From Molossus alvarezi (Eukaryota > Chordata > Mammalia > Chiroptera > Molossidae): DNA of 64,000 nt. Position numbers and translations under genes: made by a program. Under the pieces are notes generated by a model that was given only the letters and a program-made list of their open reading frames with translations, did not search any database and had not been told where the DNA came from. The number at the start of each line of letters is the position of its first letter. The first letter of the stretch is position 1. The stretch covers positions 62,001-126,000 of the forward strand of contig JBAWUJ010000130.1 of NCBI GenBank assembly GCA_037176705.1. The letters are read 5' to 3'. Positions 1-11,436 of this stretch are shown in pieces.

Positions 1-467
1 TTTTTATGGCAGGACCTTCAGTAGTTACCTTGGAGATGCTGATACTAGATGGGAGACAGGTGAACAAGAACAACACTTAATTTCATTACATACTAAAAGC
101 CATGAAGAAAAGAGATGTAGGTGATGTGAATAGGAAGTAACAGGGAGTATATTTGTTTTCTATTGCTGCCTTAAAATGACCTCAGAGTGGCCCACACCAC
201 AGTGAGTGATCACATGCACTGTGGATCAGAAACCTGAGGCATGTTCAAGAGGTTTCACTCCTCCCAGGAAGATCCAGGAGGCCCTGTTACCTGTTCATGG
301 TGCCTGGAAGAATCCACTCATTATGGGACAATTCTATTCTGTGTCCCTACCATAGCCACTCTCAGCTTCCAGGAACTTTCCTCAATGAAAGAACAGAAAA
401 CACCTCCAGAAAAAAAACAATCTATAGAAGACCCACTTCAGAATGAAAGATATATGAACTATAAGGA
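1..467. other. Unassigned flank
   Basis: No repeat family or gene is recognisable here. A 98-codon open frame starts at 241, but its C-terminal part already runs into L1-like sequence and it resembles no protein family I know, so I do not call it a gene. Confidence 0.4.
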
Positions 468-948
468 AAAAAGATGGAAAAATAAATTTTATGATAATAG
501 AAAAGAAGTTTGGTTAGCAATACCTTACCTGGCATAATAGACTTTAAAACTCAGCTATAGTAAGAGACAAAAAATACTCTGCATAATTATAAAGAAAACA
601 ATGCAACAAGCGGATATCATCCTTGTAAACATGTATGCACCCAACATAGGAGTACCTAAATATATGAGGTACATCTTGACGACATGAAGGAAGAGATAGA
701 CAATAATGCAGGCATAGTAGGGGGTTTTAACACCACAATGACATTGATAGATTTTCCAGACAGAAAGTTAATGAGAAAATAGCAGCCTTAAATGACTCAC
801 TGATAAGTTGGCTTTGATTGATATCTTCAGAGCATTTCACCCTAAAGCAGCAGAATATGCATTCTTTCCTAGTGCCCATAGGATATTTTCTAAGATGGAT
901 CACATGTTAGAACACAAAATAAGTCTCAGTACATTTAAGAAAATTGGA

Positions 949-1180
949 GCCCTGGCCAGTTTTGCTCAGTGGTTAGAGCACCAGCCTGCAGTCCAGAGAG
1001 ACCTGGGTTCAGTTCCCGCTAAGGGCACGTACCTCAGTACCTTGGTTGCAGTTTATTCATGACCCTGGTTGGGTCGTGCAGGTGGCAACCACTCAATGTG
1101 TCCCTTTCAAGTCGATATTTCTCTCTCTCTCCTGCCCATTCTATCTGAACAAAATATCAAAAAATGTCCTCAGTTGCCAG
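949..1180 (+). mobile_element. VES-type tRNA-derived SINE
   Basis: It has the tRNA-like head with A-box (TGCTCAGTGGTTAGAGCA) and B-box (GGTTCAGTTCC), a CT-rich stretch, and the family 3' end. It is flanked by GAAAATTGGA before and GAAATTGGA after (1181-1189), an imperfect target-site duplication. It sits in the ORF2 part of the L1, left of the duplicated block. Confidence 0.85.
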
Positions 1181-1899
1181 GAAATTGGAAAACCAGAACA
1201 AAATGAATACATTCCTAGAAGCATACAATTTTCCAAAAGTCAATAAGGAAAAAGCAGCAAATCTATATAGACGGATTACTACTAATGAAATTGATGCAGT
1301 AATAAGACAAACAAATAAACAAAAAGCTTCCAACAACACAATCCTGAACTTGATGGCTCCACAGGTGAATTTTACTAAACATTCAAAAAACTAGTTTCCA
1401 TTCTTCTCAAATTAGTAAAAAAAAAAATTGAAGACAAGGGAATATGTCCCAGTTCATTTTATGAGATCAACATTGCCCTAATTCCAAAACCAGATACAGG
1501 CACTACAAGAAAGGAAAATTATGGGCTAATGGCCCTAATGAACATGAATACAAATCTACAACAAAATATCAAACAACTGGATTCAGCCATACAATAAAAA
1601 GATTATACCCTGTGATTAAGTGTAATTTATACTTGGGATGCAAAGTTGGTACAATATTTGAAAACCAATAAATGTGATACAGAATATAAACAAAATATAG
1701 AATAAAAATTATATGATAAGAACAATACTTGCAGAAAAAGCATTTGACAAAATCTAGCTACCATTTATGACAAAAACTGTCAGAAAACTGGGAATAGAGG
1801 AACCATACCCCAAGATATTAAAGGCATATATGACATACCCACAGCCAACATATGCAATGGGAAAAGCCTAAAAAGGTTTACCTGAAGATCAAGAACAAG

Positions 1900-2146
1900 C
1901 CCCTTGGCTGGTTTTGCTCAGTGGTTAGAGCATTGGCCTGCTGTCCAGAGAGACCTAGGTTCAGTTCCTGCTAAGGGCACATACTTTGGTTGCAGTTTTT
2001 TCCCAGCCCTGTTTGGGTCAGTGGGTGGCAATCACTCGATGTGTTCCTTTCACGTCGATGTCTCTCTCTCTTTCTCTCTCTCCCTCCCACTCCATCTGAA
2101 CAAAATATCAAAAAATGTCCTCGGGTGAGGATTAAAAAAAAAAAAA
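1900..2146 (+). mobile_element. VES-type SINE, private to copy 1
   Basis: This is a full SINE with tRNA head, CT-rich tract, terminal TCCTCGGGTGAGGA and A tail. The paralogous site in copy 2 (around 17345) runs through without it. Flanks repeat a short ACAAG-containing sequence, an imperfect TSD. Confidence 0.85.
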
Positions 2147-2857
2147 GACAAGGATGGCTGCTTTTACCACTCTTGTTCAACATAGAGATGGAAGTCATAG
2201 CCACATCAATTAAATGAAAAGAATAAATAGAAGTATTCATATTAGAAAGGAAGAAGTAGAACTGTCATTATTTGCAGATTACATAATACTGTATATAAAC
2301 AACTTAAAGAATTACACCAAATATCTACTGAAACTGATAAAGAAATTTAGTGCAGTAGCAGGATACAAACTAAATACCCAGTAACCAGTTACATTGTTAT
2401 ATACCCATGAGGAACTATCAGAGAAGAAACTAAAAAAAAACCTCATTTTACAATTGCATCAACAAAATAAAATACCTAAAAATAAATTTAACCAAGGATG
2501 TAAAAGAGAGCACTCAGAAAATTATAAGACACTGAAAAAAGAAACTGAAGAAGATACAAATAAGTGAAAGCATGTACTGTGATTATGAATAGGAAGAATT
2601 TTTACTAACATTTCATCTAGGACAATGGAAACAAACAAAAAAAATAACTGAGATTACATTAAACTATAAAGTTTCTAAATGACAAAAGAAACCAGCATCA
2701 AAATGAAAAGAGAACCCACTCTCAAGGAGAACATATTTGCCAAGGATACATGAAATAAAGGGTTAATATATAAATATATAAAGTATTCATACAACTCAAC
2801 AAAAGAAAGACAAACAATTCAATTAAAATTGGGCAGAGGATATGATGATATATATAT

Positions 2858-3087
2858 TTTTTATCCTCTTTTCCATTTTTTTGTACAGATAGAGTGGGAG
2901 GGAGAGGAAGAGAGAGAGAGAGAGAAACATCGACGTGAAAGGGACACATCGAGTGGCTGCCACCCGCACGACTAACCAGGGACAGGGACAAACTGCAACC
3001 AAGGTACATGCCCTTAGCGGGAACCAAACCTGGGTCTCTCCGGACCGCAGGCCGATGCTCTAACTGCTGAGCCAAACCGGCCAGGGC
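2858..3087 (-). mobile_element. VES-type SINE, reverse orientation, private to copy 1
   Basis: The reverse-complement SINE starts at its T-rich tail and ends in GCCAGGGC. Flanking ATGATGATATATATTTTT-like sequence on the left recurs as ATGATGAGATATATTTTT on the right, the TSD. Copy 2 lacks it near 18055. Confidence 0.87.
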
Positions 3088-3522
3088 ATGATGAGATATA
3101 TTTTTAACAGGACATACAAATGACCAAGAGATATAAAAAATAATGCTCAAAATTATCAATCATCAGAGATATGCAAATTAAAATAACTATAAAATATTAC
3201 CTCACACCTGAAAGAATGGCTGCCATCAACCAATCTTCAAACAAGTGCTGGTGAGGATGCGAAGAAAAGTACACTGCTGGTCGAAATTCAGACTGGAGCA
3301 ATCACTTTGGAAAACAATATGGTATTTCCTCCAAAAATATAAATGGAATTGCCATTTGACCCACTAATTCCAATTCTAGGGTTATATCCTCAGAATCCTA
3401 ATACACCAAACAGAAAGAATATATGTAGCTCTATGTTCATAGCAGCACTATTTATAATATATAAGATCTGGAAACAGCCCAAGTGTCCATCAGTATATTA
3501 GTGGATAAAAATGCTATGGTAT

Positions 3523-3765
3523 GCCCTGGCCAGTTTGGCTCAGGTGTTAGAGCATTGGCCTGCAGTCCAAAGAGACCCTGGTTTAGTTACATGCCAATTG
3601 TCATGTACCTTAGTTGCAGTTTGTCCCCGGCCCTGGATGGGTCATGCGGGATGAAACCACTTAATGTGTCCCTTGTATGTTGATGTTTCTCTCTCTCTCT
3701 TCCTCCCACTCCATCTGAACAAAAAATGGAAAAGTGTCCTTAAGTGAGAATAAAAAACAAACAAA
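3523..3765 (+). mobile_element. VES-type SINE with damaged B-box region
   Basis: The SINE head and 3' end are clear, but the region after the B-box is rearranged compared with its relatives. Flanks AATGCTATGGTA and AACGCTGTGCTA form a diverged TSD. Copy 2 lacks the SINE and also has a deletion here, near 18465. Confidence 0.8.
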
Positions 3766-4165
3766 CGCTGTGCTACATTTACACAATGGAATACTATGCT
3801 GTAAGAAAGAAAGATCTCTTATCCTTTGAGACAACATGGATGCACCTGTGGCATATTATGCTGAGAGAAATAACCCAGTCAGAGAAAGACAAGTATCACA
3901 TGATATCACTTATTTATAGAATATCATGAACAAAGTAACCTGTTAATAAAAACAGATTAAAGACAGGAAGTAAGAAACAGACCAACAAACCTCAGATGGA
4001 AGGGGGGTTGAAAAGAGATAAACAAAAGAACTATGTGCATATATGCACAACTCATAAACACAGACAATAGTTTGGGGAAAGCAGGTGGGGAGTGGGAGCA
4101 AAGAGGAAAAATTCACTTGGGGGAAAATAGGGAACATCCACAATACTTTCAACAATAAAGATAAA

Positions 4166-5504
4166 ATATAAACTTAGAGTTGGGGAGATAAGATAAAATA
4201 ATAATACTTTTCAAAAAGTCTATACTACCCAAAGGAACCTCTAAATTAAATACAATTTGAATCAAGATACCAATGGCATATTTCAAAGAACTACAACAAA
4301 TTTTCCAAAAGTTTGTATGGAAACACACACACACAAAAAAACCCAAATAGTTATAAAAATCTGACAAAGTACAATAAAGTTGGAGAAAGCATGCTACTTG
4401 ACATATAAGTATACTCTAAGGCCATTATAATAAAAACAGCATGGTATGGGCACCAATACAGACATGACAATCAATGGACCAAACTAGAGAGTCTAGAGAT
4501 AAATCCACACCTTTATAGTCAGTTAATATTTGACAAAAAAAGAAATCCAAGAACATACAATAGGGTAAAATAGTCTGTTCAACAAATGGTGTTGGAAAAA
4601 TTGGACAGATAGGTGAATAAAAAATGAACTAGAGCACCTCCTTACACCATACAAAAAATATGTAGAGAGAATAGATTAAAGACCTAAATATTAGACTAAA
4701 ACAGATAAACATTCTAGAAGAAAACATAGGCAGTAAAATCTTGTATATTTCCATAGCAATATTTTTTTCTGATATATTCCCTCAGGCAAGTGAAACCAAA
4801 ACTAAATAAACAAATAAAACTAAATAAAACTGAAAAGTTTTTACACAGCAAAGCAACCCATCAACAAAATGAAATGACAACCCTCTGAATGGTAAAATAT
4901 ATTCTCTGCACATCTGATGAAGGCTTAATATCTAAAACTTATAAAGAACTTACAAAACTTTACATCAGCCCTGGCCAGCTGGCACATTTGTTTGAGCATT
5001 GTCTTGTGCACCAACAGGTTGCCAGGTCAATTTCTGGTCAGGGCATATGCTCAAGATGCAGATCGATTCCAGGTCAGAGTGCAGATAGAAGGCAGCTGAT
5101 TGATGTTTCTCATTTACAACAATGTTACTTATTCTCTCTCTTTCTTTTGCTTACCCATCCTTTTTCACTCAAAACAGTAAAACATAATTAAAAACCAAAA
5201 CTCATACAAAAATCTAATTTAAAAATGGGCAAATAATTTGAATAAACACTTCTTAAAAGAGGACATACAAATGGCCAGTAGACATATAAAAAGATACTCA
5301 AAGGAACTAATCTTCAGAGAAATGCAAATTAAATCCCCAATGGGCTATCACCACACACCAGTCAGAATGGCTGTTATCAGTAAATCAACAAAAAAGAGGA
5401 GTTGGAGAGAATGTGGAAAAAAGAACCCTCTTACACTGCTGGTGAGATTGCAGACAGGTGCAGCCACTGGGAAAAGCATTAGAGTTATCTCAAAAAATTT
5501 AAAA
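4166..5504 (+). mobile_element. L1 ORF2 fragment, second piece
   Basis: This is a second sense L1 fragment abutting the first. It begins in the part of ORF2 just after the reverse transcriptase domain (around 4200) and runs to the ORF2 C-terminal region (around 5500), with many stops. It covers the ORF2 stretch missing from the neighbouring L1 and overlaps that element beyond it, so the two pieces are separate copies. The same arrangement occurs at about 18600-19975. Confidence 0.8.
4968..5185 (+). mobile_element. Older tRNA-derived SINE, shared by both duplication copies
   Basis: It starts GCCCTGGCCAGCTGGCACATTTG, then carries a degenerate B-box, GGTCAGGGCATATGCTC, and a GATTGATGTTTCTC plus CT-rich body. 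Its paralogue lies at 19421-19640. It is a different subfamily from the SINEs ending in GTGAGGAT. Confidence 0.75.
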
Positions 5505-5730
5505 TGGCTTCGGCCAGCAAAGCCCATTGGTTAGAGTGTAGGCCCATGTCCCAAAGGGTTGTGAGTTTGATTCCCTGATATACAGGTTTGATTCTTGGGT
5601 CCCATCAGAGCATGTTCAGGAGGCAACCAATAATGTGTCTCTCTCACACTGATTTATCTCGCTCTCTCTCTCTCCCTCCCCCTTTTTACTCTCTGAAAAT
5701 CAATAAAATAAATATCCTCAGGTGAGGATT
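5505..5730 (+). mobile_element. tRNA-derived SINE ending ATCCTCAGGTGAGGAT
   Basis: It has a tRNA-like head (GGTTAGAGTGTAGGCCCATG), a duplicated B-box-like segment, a CT-rich part, AATAAAATAAAT and the terminal hairpin sequence. Its paralogue is at 19976-20193, so it predates the duplication. Confidence 0.78.
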
Positions 5731-7948
5731 AGCAGCGTATAGCATCTTCCCAAGAAGGGAGAAAGTGTAGTGTGCACACAGTTGTCTCCACAACCCTCAT
5801 GTCTAATCCACAGCTGCTCTGGGGGAAGGCTATGCACAACCTACCAGACCAGACAGCCCTGTGCCTTGTTGTCAAGGTCACAAAGCAGTTCCTGGGCATG
5901 TGCAGTGCTCCACTAATTGTCAGGGGATTCTTGGTGCCTGCGTCTCACACTTCAGACATCCTCCACCCAGCACAGGTCAGGACTCGGCTCTCTACAGCTC
6001 AGCAACAGAGGAGATAAACAGAGGGTGTGTGTGTGGCCATGCTGGGCAGATAAGCACCTTGCACACACACACACAGAGGGCAGGACCCATTGCCTCACAC
6101 CACAGGAAGCAGGGACAGGTAGGAACCCTGAGTCAGCAAGCAGAAAGGCCCAGCTCCAGATCAGTGACTTCTTCCTAGGAGCTCAGAGTTAGCCCAAGTC
6201 CACCTAGAAACTGCCTGGAGAAAGGAGAACTAAGAATGAAGATGGAAGCCATAGGGTGGGGCAAGCATGGGTCCTGAGCATGGAGGCCAGGCCACACTTC
6301 CCTGGGGGTAGAAACAGAGTCAAAGATCAGCCAGCTGTGACAGGCAAGTTTGTGAGGGCACAGGGGGTGATGAATAACCTGTAGATCCATGGCAGCTGGA
6401 TTGAAGTTGGGTCCTGTACTCACAACATGTGGGAAAGTTCTCAGGCACCTAGCACACCTCTGGGGGCAGCTGCATCTGCCTTCAGCTGCACCAAAGGGCT
6501 TGGGGCTCAAGAACAGGACACAGAGTGGGGTGTGGGGACACAGAGGGGAGTGAGAGGGAGAACACCAGCCACCAAAGGAGGAAGGCAGAAAGGAGAAGGC
6601 AAGCTTGATGATGGCTGGGACACTGGGGACCTCAGCCTGATGTGAACCAGGCTGTTTGGCCAGGCTGCAACCACTACCAGTGCTGTTGCTCTGCCCATGT
6701 CTGGCTGTCACTGAAGCTGAGACACCCTGAGGAGGCCTGCAGAGAAGCCCCAGTGGCCAGGCTGGGGAAGACTTTTCTTTAGCCCAAATTTGCATGCCTC
6801 TTGCCCCCAGGCACACAACCTGGGAGGAGCTGAGGGCAGAGAAGCATCTTTCTCAGGTCCCTAGCTTCCACTGATTATCCCTGGGACTTAAGGGTCCACC
6901 TATTCCTATCTTTGTGCCCTAGGGCAGGACAGGACTCAGAGATAGATGGGGGAGGGGAAAGATTGAATGGAGAACCCAGAGGCTAGTAGTGGTTTTATAG
7001 GAATAATATAAACCACTTTTATTCTATGAGACAGAAGCAAGGTTTCCCCAGTCCTCAGCTTCTCTCTGCCTGTAGATCCTGCCCAAACACCTCTGAACCC
7101 CACATCCCTCCACTGCAGCATGAGAGCACAGGCTCCTCCACCAGATCTGGCTTTTTCTCTGGGAACACAGGCAGGTTATAGCCCTCAGTTCTCCTGAATC
7201 CCACCTGGGCATCTTGCCCCTGGACTTAGCTCTCTCACAGGCCCTGCCTGAAAATTCTTTCTACACTATACCCACCTTTCCCTTCAGAATCCCAGGCATA
7301 GTTTTCCATCCAGGAGCGAGTTGCTGTCAAAACCCATCCCCAGCTGGACTCTCTCTTCCCCAACAAGTTCTGAAGCTCGAGTCACTGTTTCACCATGCCC
7401 ACTGCCCAGACACAGTCACCTTCCAACCCAGTATCTCCCTCATGGCATTTGTCTGTAGAAAAATAAAATGAATACACTGGGCTCAGGAGACACAAGCTCA
7501 TCTCAGCTGGTGGGTTAGCAAAGCTCTCATGTCACATTCTCCCTTAGGTTACAGAGATCAATGGGGGTTTCCTCTTGGGGTGCTTACTCAAGAATGAGAT
7601 TGTTATAGCTCACTATCCTTAGAATTCAATAAAGAAAAACAACTTGTCCTTGAGCTGCCCTAATTAACAGCCTCAGGGACAACAAGAGAAATAATGGGGA
7701 TGTTATAGACAACTTTCACTGGGAATTTGAAAAGTAACATCTTTCAGAAAAAGGGAGAACAGCAACGGCCCCAAGGCCAAAATGTCCTGCATGCTATGTA
7801 AATAAACTGATAGGGAGAAACTGAAGCTCCCTCTACCCCATAAAACTGTAACTGTTAAAAATATATGCATTGCACCTGGCTAACTGCTGATATTCGCTTC
7901 TGTACACGTTGCTCACTTGCTCTGCTAAACTTTTGAGTTACCCCTGCC

Positions 7949-7957
7949 CTATATAAG
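7949..7957 (+). promoter_or_regulatory. TATA box of the solo LTR
   Basis: CTATATAAG lies about 45 bp upstream of the AATAAA, which fits the U3/R layout of a compact gammaretroviral-type LTR. Confidence 0.6.
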
Positions 7958-7999
7958 CAACCCTCCCCCTCAACTCAAGGCTGCAGTCCCTGCGCAGGT

Positions 8000-8005
8000 A
8001 ATAAA
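8000..8005 (+). terminator. Polyadenylation signal of the solo LTR
   Basis: AATAAA is followed by AGCTCACC and a T-rich stretch, as in an LTR R region. Confidence 0.55.
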
Positions 8006-9417
8006 GCTCACCTTTAATTCATCCAAGTTTGTGTACGAGTGAGGTTGACTCTCCTGGGTTACAACAGAGATGTGGTTGTCACAAGGTGGATTTATTTACA
8101 TTCAGCAAGTAAAGGAGACAAGAGTTTATATCCAAAGCTCTGTCTCTCCCCACACAGTGGCTTAACCAGTACTTGTGTGCACTCCTTGGTCAAAAACAGG
8201 TTGATTTCTTCTTTAAAATTGGCTACATTTGCTCCTGTCAATATCACCCTATTTACAACTGGTCTTCAAAATACTGTGGTACATTTTAACATTTAGCAAG
8301 AATAACATTTAGTAAACTCATTCAGAATTGCCCAGACTCTGAACCCTTGTCCTATGAAACTCTTGTTCCTTGCTGAACTCACAATTAAGTCCAAGCCAGG
8401 TACTGCTTTTCCTAATAAAAATATCTTCTCTTTGGAGCTGACCCTCTAACCTTAAAACCAGCCCTTTTAAATGAAACGCAGTACCAAAAGCTGTAACAAA
8501 TCTCTGTGAAATTCAACTGAGACCAGACATTCTAAATGCCGCAGCCATTGGATGTGATGTTTATAAATTATTAGTTAAGTTAAAGTTGGGCCAAGGCGAC
8601 TTAAGTCTTGATTTGCTTTTCTGGAGGAAAATGTTCTGATAATTCCCCCTGCCCTCCACCATAGAACTCTAGTGTCTGTCTCCTACAGAGCTGGTGGAGA
8701 TTGGATGAAATTATTGCCTGAAACCCAATTTTAGCTTTGGGGTTGAAGTCAGGAAATATGCCAGAGCTGCTCCCTAGATAAGTGGGCTGCCCACTCAATG
8801 TCTGACCCTGCAGTAGGACAGGGGAGAAGCATTGCCCAGTCACACAAATTGTCAGAGGTTGCCAATAACTCATGGATCAATCAGGGTTATATAACAAGTG
8901 ATAGGAAATATAAGGCTAAATAGGTAAAAAATAATAATTTATCATTTCACACAATTAAAAAATACATTGGACATGTGAAATAATTTTCACAGAACCATTA
9001 CTTTCCAACACTCTTATCACCTTTCCTTTGGGTTTCTTCCTTGTCAAACAGCATGTCTGCTCACAGTGCCAAGGGGGCCTCTGCAGTTCCTGCTTCACAT
9101 CCTCATACCCTCAAGCCCCAGTGAAAACAGACTTCTGTCCCCAAGAGCTCAGACTAAGTTCTAGGTATCTGATGAGCCCAGTAGGGTAAAGTGGTCCCCC
9201 AAATGTAGAACTTACCAGGGCTCTTCTCACACTGGGTTGCCCAGGCAGTCACAGAAAGAGGACCCTCACCCTCTCTCTTCTGTTTTAGGGGCACCCATCA
9301 GCCTCAGAGCCTTCATTTCTTAACATTCTCCTTGGCTCAGAATAGAGAGAGATAACCAACTTTCAAATAACCAGTTCAAGCTCAACTGGAAACCACAGCA
9401 TAAAATCAGAGCCTCTG

Positions 9418-9446
9418 TGCCCCGACTGGTAGGTCAGCTGGTGGGA
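9418..9446 (+). mobile_element. SINE stub
   Basis: Only the first 30 or so bases of a tRNA-derived SINE (GACTGGTAGGTCAGCTGG) remain. Copy 2 has a longer version at 24228-24385 followed by about 350 bp absent here, so copy 1 suffered a deletion starting inside the SINE. Confidence 0.65.
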
Positions 9447-10059
9447 GTGTCCAAAACCTGTGCAGGCAGTCCTAAAGAAGACACCAGCAGCTTCGAAATT
9501 ATGACCCTCTCCCCAGATAAACATCTCTCCTGCCCATCACAACAACCTGCCTCCTCATCAACATCAGGCTGCCATGTTTCCAATGCAGAGATAAGTCTTA
9601 AGCAAGTGTCCACATTGATAGTGCCACACCTGCCCTGTCACCCAACCATGGCCTCTGGTGCCACAAGAAAGGGGATGAACTGCAACTCCAGATGCTGGAC
9701 TTAGACAAAGACCTTGACTTCTTAGAAGAGGCAGCTGCCAGGGTCCTCCTTACTACCTCCATGAAAACCCAGTGTCTGCACTGAGGTGGTTCTGTGGGAC
9801 TGAACCTCCTATAAGATCATCACCTCAGACATCACACGGGGCACCAAATGACCCTGGACAGCAGTGCCCACTGGCACCTCCAGCATGCTCTTCTCTCCAT
9901 GCCCCAGGGGCCCACATGCAACATGAATGGTCTTTAGAGCTTGCAAGACCCCTGAGCTCAGGCTGTGCCACTGTGCTCCTCCAAGACTCCTCTCTGGGAC
10001 CTGGGCCTCTGCTGTCTCTGGTAAATGAGTTAATAATGTTTTAACAAATTAAACTTTAT

Positions 10060-10460
10060 TCTGACCAGTTATTCTTTCACATAAACACCTGAGCAGTTTT
10101 CTAAAAACCCTGGGACTGACACTAGGAGAACCATGAAGATAAGAGGTTAATGGTGGCCTTGGGAAACTTGGAGGGACCATAAAAAAGAAAGAGGTTACTG
10201 CCCTAATCTCTGTAACAAGCTCATCTCATACCCTGCAACAAATCCTTTCCTCACCTCTGTAGCAGTTCATATCAGCCCTGGCACCAATAAAGTGGTGCCA
10301 AGGGAATGTGGGTTTTTTAATGTAGTGTTTTTGTTTCTGTAGTTTAGGCCTATAAAGTGAGAGAATAAAGAGATTTTGAGTCTGAGCTCCTTTCTAAGGA
10401 GTCAGCCCTCCTGCACCCAGGTGTGTGCAATAAAGCTATTGTGCTCCACACTGGCCTCAC
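10060..10460 (+). mobile_element. Probable solo LTR (borders uncertain)
   Basis: The stretch ends with GTGTGTGCAATAAAGCTATTG, a polyadenylation signal in typical LTR context. A TATA-like CTATAAAGTG lies upstream near 10350. It starts near the end of the duplicated block. I cannot fix its termini or TSD, so the call is tentative. Confidence 0.4.
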
Positions 10461-10593
10461 ATTGTGGATATGATCTCCCACCAGTTCAGATTTTTTACCT
10501 GGGACATCTGGGGGTTTGACATTTTATGCTTCAGAGGAAAGAAAAGGAGCAACTCCTTGGCACCTGTGATGACTTCCTTCCCATGCTGGAGAT

Positions 10594-10784
10594 ACAGAGT
10601 TCTCAACCTGTGGGTCACAACCCTCTGGGGGTCAAATGGCCCTTTTACAGGGGTCACATAAGACATAACAGTAGCAAAGTTACAGTTATGAAGTAGCAAC
10701 AACAATAATTTTATGGTTGGGTGTCATCACAACATGAGGAACTGAATTAAAGTGTCACAGCATTAGAAAGTTTGAGAACCACTG
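10594..10784. mobile_element. hAT-Charlie-type MITE (URR1-like)
   Basis: A 191-bp element has inverted ends: CAGAGTTCTCAACC at the left, and TTTGAGAACCACTG at the right, which is complementary to CAGTGGTTCTCAAA. The interior (CTGTGGGTCACAACCC, GGGTCAAATGGCCC) resembles the widespread mammalian hAT MITE known in rodents as URR1. It has no coding capacity. I could not identify a clean 8-bp TSD. Confidence 0.7.
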
Positions 10785-11421
10785 TTCCAGGCCTGTGCCC
10801 AGTGGCTTCTTGTCTTTCTGACTGTCTTTTTAAAGGTTTCATGTTCTTTTCTAAACTCAGCTCATCTTCACACTGTGTGGCTTTATAAAGAAAACTAAGT
10901 GGAAGGGGGAGGGGAGAGAGACTGGGCAAAAAAGAGAAGTGATTGACAGAAACACACTGGTAACTGCAGGGGGAGGAGTGGTGTGCAGTGGTGAAACAGG
11001 GTGTGGGTAATAAATGGTGAAAAATTTTAAGTAAAAAAATAAGTCTAAATAAAGTTTCCTTTGAGTTTAGTGCCGAAGTTGCTCTGTCTTGATTAAAAGG
11101 TAGGTTTTTAGTCCTCCAGCAACACCAACACCAGAAGGAAAGTCCTAAAATTGCCTGCAGGTGTTTCCAAGAGCCCAGCCCCACCCGAACTGCAGGGGTC
11201 TTTCTGCATTTGCACTGGGAAGCTCAGGATTCCCACTGCAGGGCTCTTCTGCTCACTGTCCTGCTCTCACCTCTCTTCCTGTCCTCATCCTGCTCAACTC
11301 TAAACACATTCAGTCCTGTTGAGCAGAATACTGCTGCCCCATCCTGGACTGAGCCTTAGCAGAAGCCTCAAACTAAGGCTTAATTGGAGAAGAAACCATT
11401 TTTCTCGAGCAAGCCACCTGT
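10785..11421. other. Unassigned sequence
   Basis: I see no repeat family, exon or RNA gene. A 145-codon minus-strand open frame overlaps the MITE and has no family features. Confidence 0.4.
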
Positions 11422-11436
11422 CAAACTGACATGTTA

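Larger units (their letters stand above)
468..4165 (+). mobile_element. Old 5'-truncated L1, broken and SINE-riddled
   Basis: This is a degenerate L1 in sense orientation. Around 480-760 it matches the ORF2 endonuclease region, 800-945 continues ORF2, 1185-2560 covers the reverse transcriptase region, and 3095-3510 plus 3770-3930 give the ORF2 C-terminus. The 3' UTR runs to about 4165. The reading frame is broken by many stops and shifts. Compared with the full-length L1 at 31.5-37.7 kb, roughly 600 bp of ORF2 are missing near 2590. Four SINEs interrupt it. From about 1531 onward it is also present in the duplicated copy at 17-18.6 kb, with the same internal deletion near the equivalent of 2590. 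The shared deletion shows the two are paralogous copies rather than independent insertions. Confidence 0.85.
7601..8066 (+). mobile_element. Solo ERV LTR with 5-bp target duplication
   Basis: The element begins TGTTATAG and ends TTACAACA, the TGTT...AACA inverted termini typical of retroviral LTRs. It is bracketed by GAGAT on each side (7596-7600 and 8067-8071). It holds a TATA box and an AATAAA signal in the expected order. The paralogous position in copy 2 (around 22045) reads straight across with no LTR, which confirms both borders. No internal retroviral sequence is present, so it is a solo LTR left by recombination, inserted after the duplication. The composition suggests a class I (gamma-like) LTR; that subclass is inference. 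Confidence 0.88.
1531..9969. repeat. Segmental duplication, copy 1
   Basis: This block is collinear with 16976-25424. Shared landmarks are the L1 remnant, SINEs at 4968 and 5505 (copy 2: 19421 and 19976), and the single-copy-like part from 5731 (copy 2: 20194) onward. Similarity starts near the L1 text around 1531 and fades after about 9969 (copy 2: 25424). Copy 1 alone has the SINEs at 1900, 2858 and 3523 and the LTR at 7601. It has lost most of a SINE and its downstream sequence near 9446, which copy 2 keeps. Confidence 0.85.
5731..9969. other. Single-copy-like part of duplication copy 1, no gene recognised
   Basis: Apart from the LTR at 7601-8066 and a SINE stub near 9418-9446, this stretch shows no repeat or protein family I can name. 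It aligns with 20194-25424. Open frames occur on both strands (the longest is 213 codons on the minus strand at 6175-6816). They are compositionally simple, match no known family and do not keep the same frame through the indels between copies. I see no convincing exon. Confidence 0.5.

Noticed and set aside
241..537. 98-codon open frame as a small gene
   Set aside because: Its end runs into L1 ORF2 text and the rest matches no family.
949..1030. tRNA gene-like A-box and B-box
   Set aside because: This and the similar spots are heads of SINEs with A tails and TSDs, not free tRNA genes.
10747..11184. 145-codon minus-strand frame
   Set aside because: It overlaps the hAT MITE end and unassigned DNA, with no family features.
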